From: an uncultured Candidatus Melainabacteria bacterium
GTDB taxonomy: Bacteria > Cyanobacteriota > Vampirovibrionia > Gastranaerophilales > Gastranaerophilaceae
Assembly (NCBI GenBank): GCA_934717895.1
Contig: CAKUZO010000012.1
Span: 1 to 33,554, forward strand
Length of the DNA: 33,554 nt
Direction: 5' to 3'
The notes below the pieces were generated by a model, which was not told the origin of the DNA, ran no database searches, and saw only the letters and a program-made list of their open reading frames with translations. Below, one piece after another: positions 32,156-33,554 of the stretch. The translations under genes and the position numbers were made by a program. The stretch's first letter is position 1; each line of letters begins with the position of its first letter.

Positions 32156-32671
32156 ATGGCAGTAAGAGCAGTAGGACATGAAAATAATTCAGGACTTTAT
32201 TCGGTTACGGCATCAACAGTAGCTGGTGGTGCGTTGGGCTATGTGGCGAAAGACTTGACTCCGGTTGTTCCACAAGAAAAAATAGTGGATAAACGTGCAA
32301 TGATTAATTATTGCCGTAAAATTACCAACAAAGCAAAAGTCGCTGAGTTCTATAAAGCAGGTATAAAAACTCCCGCACAAGATATGTTTGTAAAAATGAT
32401 TGAATCCAAAGATAAAGACGCGTTTACGCAAAAAAGCCTTGAAACGAAATTAGCTGCTCTTGGTGGCGAAAATTCAGCAGCCGGAAAAGAGTTTCGTGGA
32501 ATTATCAGAGATGTTAATGCTGTATCATCTCAACTGACAAAAAAATTCGGAAAAGCATATTATAGAATGCTGAAAGATATCAGACCGGCTGTACCGTTTG
32601 TTGTTGCAGGTGCCGGAGTTGGTTTTTTGGTCGGATTTGCTCATAATGTTTTTAAAGAGAAAAATGTTTAA
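32156..32671 (+). CDS. Orphan protein with two hydrophobic segments
   Basis: This 171-residue protein has an N-terminal Gly/Ala-rich hydrophobic patch (about 17-32, VTASTVAGGALGYVAKDL), a charged helical middle, and a C-terminal hydrophobic segment (about 143-161, AVPFVVAGAGVGFLVGFAHN) resembling a membrane hairpin end. No family recognised. An AAGG SD lies 9-10 nt before the ATG, with a TATAAT box about 80 nt upstream. Confidence 0.65.
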   Translation: MAVRAVGHENNSGLYSVTASTVAGGALGYVAKDLTPVVPQEKIVDKRAMINYCRKITNKAKVAEFYKAGIKTPAQDMFVKMIESKDKDAFTQKSLETKLAALGGENSAAGKEFRGIIRDVNAVSSQLTKKFGKAYYRMLKDIRPAVPFVVAGAGVGFLVGFAHNVFKEKNV

Positions 32672-32713
32672 TAAAAGCTTCTAATTATTATATTTTTTCA
32701 CCAAAAAATATAA

Positions 32714-32740
32714 AGTCGGATTAATTATCCGGCTATTTTT
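32714..32740 (+). terminator. Intrinsic terminator
   Basis: AGTCGGAT pairs with ATCCGGCT (one G-U pair) and is followed by ATTTTT. A second small hairpin GCGGAC-TTA-GTCCGC lies at 32743-32757. Confidence 0.75.
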
Positions 32741-32757
32741 CTGCGGACTTAGTCCGC

Positions 32758-32935
32758 TCCTCCCTCTGCGACAACATCTGTCCCTACCTCAGACATTGGT
32801 GTAAGTTTCAGACAAAATCCGACCCGCTAGGACAATATCTATTTCTGCCTCGTGAATTGAGTGAAGTTTGCCACACACAACCCACGGCAACAACAAATTG
32901 ATAAAGCTTCTGACACAATCAGTTTTCATCAGCTA
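32758..32935. repeat. Degenerate tandem repeats, no gene
   Basis: Two ~51-bp units (32758-32809 and 32818-32869, period 60) agree at roughly two thirds of positions, sharing GACAA-ATCT and AAGTTT. A weaker third partial unit may follow. No convincing ORF with an SD is present. This makes up much of the 32672-33207 gap; the rest is the promoter-terminator unit at 32960-33044 and the inverted repeat at 33105-33136. Confidence 0.5.
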
Positions 32936-32959
32936 TGAAATGTAAAAAACAACTCCTCC

Positions 32960-33044
32960 GAAAAAAAAAGTCTCGTTGTTGACAAGACTTATAAATATAC
33001 ATTTACCCCACCCACTTTATAGCATAAAAGTTAAGTTTTGTCAA
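32960..33044 (-). ncRNA. Consensus promoter followed at once by terminator: ~50-nt RNA
   Basis: On the minus strand TTGACA (33039-33044), a 17-nt spacer and TATAAA (33016-33021) with an upstream TGC give one of the best promoters in the window, with a start near 33009. A perfect terminator follows: AAGTCTTGT/ACGAGACTT (9 bp, one G-U; 32968-32990) plus a run of T. The product would be a ~50-nt RNA or an attenuated leader. No downstream gene on this strand obviously needs it. Confidence 0.55.
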
Positions 33045-33104
33045 CATTTATAAAGATAAGTTTTTGAAGTTTTGTGAAGTTTTGTTCTACTCCGTCCGTC
33101 CACA

Positions 33105-33136
33105 ACTTTGCTCTCTCCAAGTGAGGAGAGCAAAGT
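33105..33136. repeat. Perfect 11-bp inverted repeat
   Basis: ACTTTGCTCTC and GAGAGCAAAGT flank a 10-nt loop. There is no T-run on either side, so it is not a typical intrinsic terminator. It could protect the 3' end of the minus-strand gene transcript. Confidence 0.55.
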
Positions 33137-33207
33137 TTACAAAATTATCCATGAAAATATTTACAATTAGTCGTCATTTTGAAATTTTTCAGAAAAATTT
33201 TCAAAAA

Positions 33208-33408
33208 CTATCCTTCTGCAACAACAGTTGTCAAAAGTTCGCCATAACTGTTCATTGATCCGTCGGTTTCTTCTACAACATAGTTATAGCCTTCTTTTCC
33301 TGCAATCGCTTTTTCTGCTTTTTCCAAAGCTTCGTCGTAATCCTTAGTTTCTGCAACTAATGTTTTTGAAAATTCTGATTTGTTTTTAATTGTGTAAATA
33401 TGGTACAT
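33208..33408 (-). CDS. Small orphan protein
   Basis: This 66-residue acidic protein begins MYHIYTIKNKSEFSKTL, has a central acidic helix (DYDEALEKAEKAIAG), and then YNYVVEETDG. No family recognised; the alternation suggests a small alpha/beta domain. SD AAAGGA lies 8 nt before the ATG. A heptad repeat begins about 25 nt upstream and occupies what should be its promoter region. Confidence 0.6.
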   Translation of the reverse strand: MYHIYTIKNKSEFSKTLVAETKDYDEALEKAEKAIAGKEGYNYVVEETDGSMNSYGELLTTVVAEG

Positions 33409-33433
33409 AGTTTTGTCCTTTCTTGGGTTAATA

Positions 33434-33554
33434 AGTGAGATGTGAGAAGTGAGATGTGAGAAGTGAAAGGTGAAAAGTGAAAAGTGAAAAGACCGTTACA
33501 GGTGCTATCGCACCAAAATAGTTTATCGAACGAAGTGAGCGATATGGACTTTTC
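33434..33554. repeat. Heptad microsatellite plus repeat core
   Basis: Eight consecutive heptads of the form nGTGAGA or nGTGAAA run from 33434 to 33489. They are followed by a core containing GGTGCTATCGCACCAAAATA and GAACGAAGTGAGCGA, which matches the core at about 30849-30889. The element continues past the window. Confidence 0.8.

Noticed and set aside
32795..32935. 46-codon minus-strand ORF beginning MKTDCVRSF
   Set aside because: It lies across degenerate tandem repeats, its only SD-like site is over 20 nt from the ATG, and a terminator precedes it.
1..33554. tRNA, rRNA, tmRNA or known riboswitch genes
   Set aside because: I scanned intergenic gaps for cloverleaf-like stems with CCA ends and common riboswitch cores and saw none; a covariance-model search would be needed to exclude divergent ones.

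Overview
The window is AT-rich, gene-dense bacterial chromosome with genes on both strands. It most likely comes from a non-photosynthetic cyanobacterial relative (Candidatus Melainabacteria / Gastranaerophilales, class Vampirovibrionia). The evidence is an LdpA-type protein (a family otherwise known from Cyanobacteria) beside an [FeFe]-hydrogenase maturase (HydF, fermentative metabolism), a Gram-negative style envelope gene set (murA, rfbA, a WecA/TagO-type transferase), and no photosynthesis genes. This placement is inference from gene content, not from a marker phylogeny.

Layout. 1-2075 (minus): a partial ldpA-like gene and a membrane-anchored class A beta-lactamase-fold protein, translationally coupled. 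2259-4437 (plus): holA, holB and a HIT-family hydrolase. 4512-5880: rpmB, a LysM membrane protein, tadA. 5877-8260 (minus): an OmpR-type response regulator and histidine kinase, coupled to each other and to tadA. 8442-9881 (minus): rsmH and an FtsL-like protein, a remnant of the division/cell-wall cluster. 9955-11979: two orphan genes. 11987-15304: a PIF1-like helicase with an RQC-like tail, an XRE regulator, a small HAD protein, an Hsp20. 15351-16291: three tandem copies of a ~300-320 bp cassette (see below). 16357-21657: a degenerate GGDEF protein, a phosphoglycolate-phosphatase-like enzyme, a BioD-like protein with a broken P-loop, a GT2 with N-terminal beta-sandwich-like repeats, and several small orphans. 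21771-24841: murA plus a duplicated-domain partner, a small XRE regulator, a phosphoesterase. 24886-25931: palindromic repeats and an inverted-repeat-flanked gene for a protein with five RxVVxGF motifs. 25940-31973: bioY, rimI, rfbA, hydF, glyA and a polyprenyl-phosphate sugar-1-P transferase. 31974-33554: orphans, a strong promoter feeding an immediate terminator, and heptad repeats.

Most interesting. (1) The 15351-16291 array has the architecture of a tandem type I toxin-antitoxin locus. Each unit has a strong Shine-Dalgarno (SD) site and a 21-24 residue, very hydrophobic peptide on the minus strand. A consensus promoter on the plus strand drives a ~90-nt antisense RNA. That RNA's terminator hairpin lies inside the peptide ORF and is kept by compensatory changes between copies. 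(2) At least twelve genes have a -10 box exactly 6-7 nt upstream of the start codon, which implies widespread leaderless mRNAs. (3) HydF carries an in-frame insertion made of the same short repeats that are scattered between genes here. (4) An LdpA homologue is present in a genome that appears to be non-photosynthetic.
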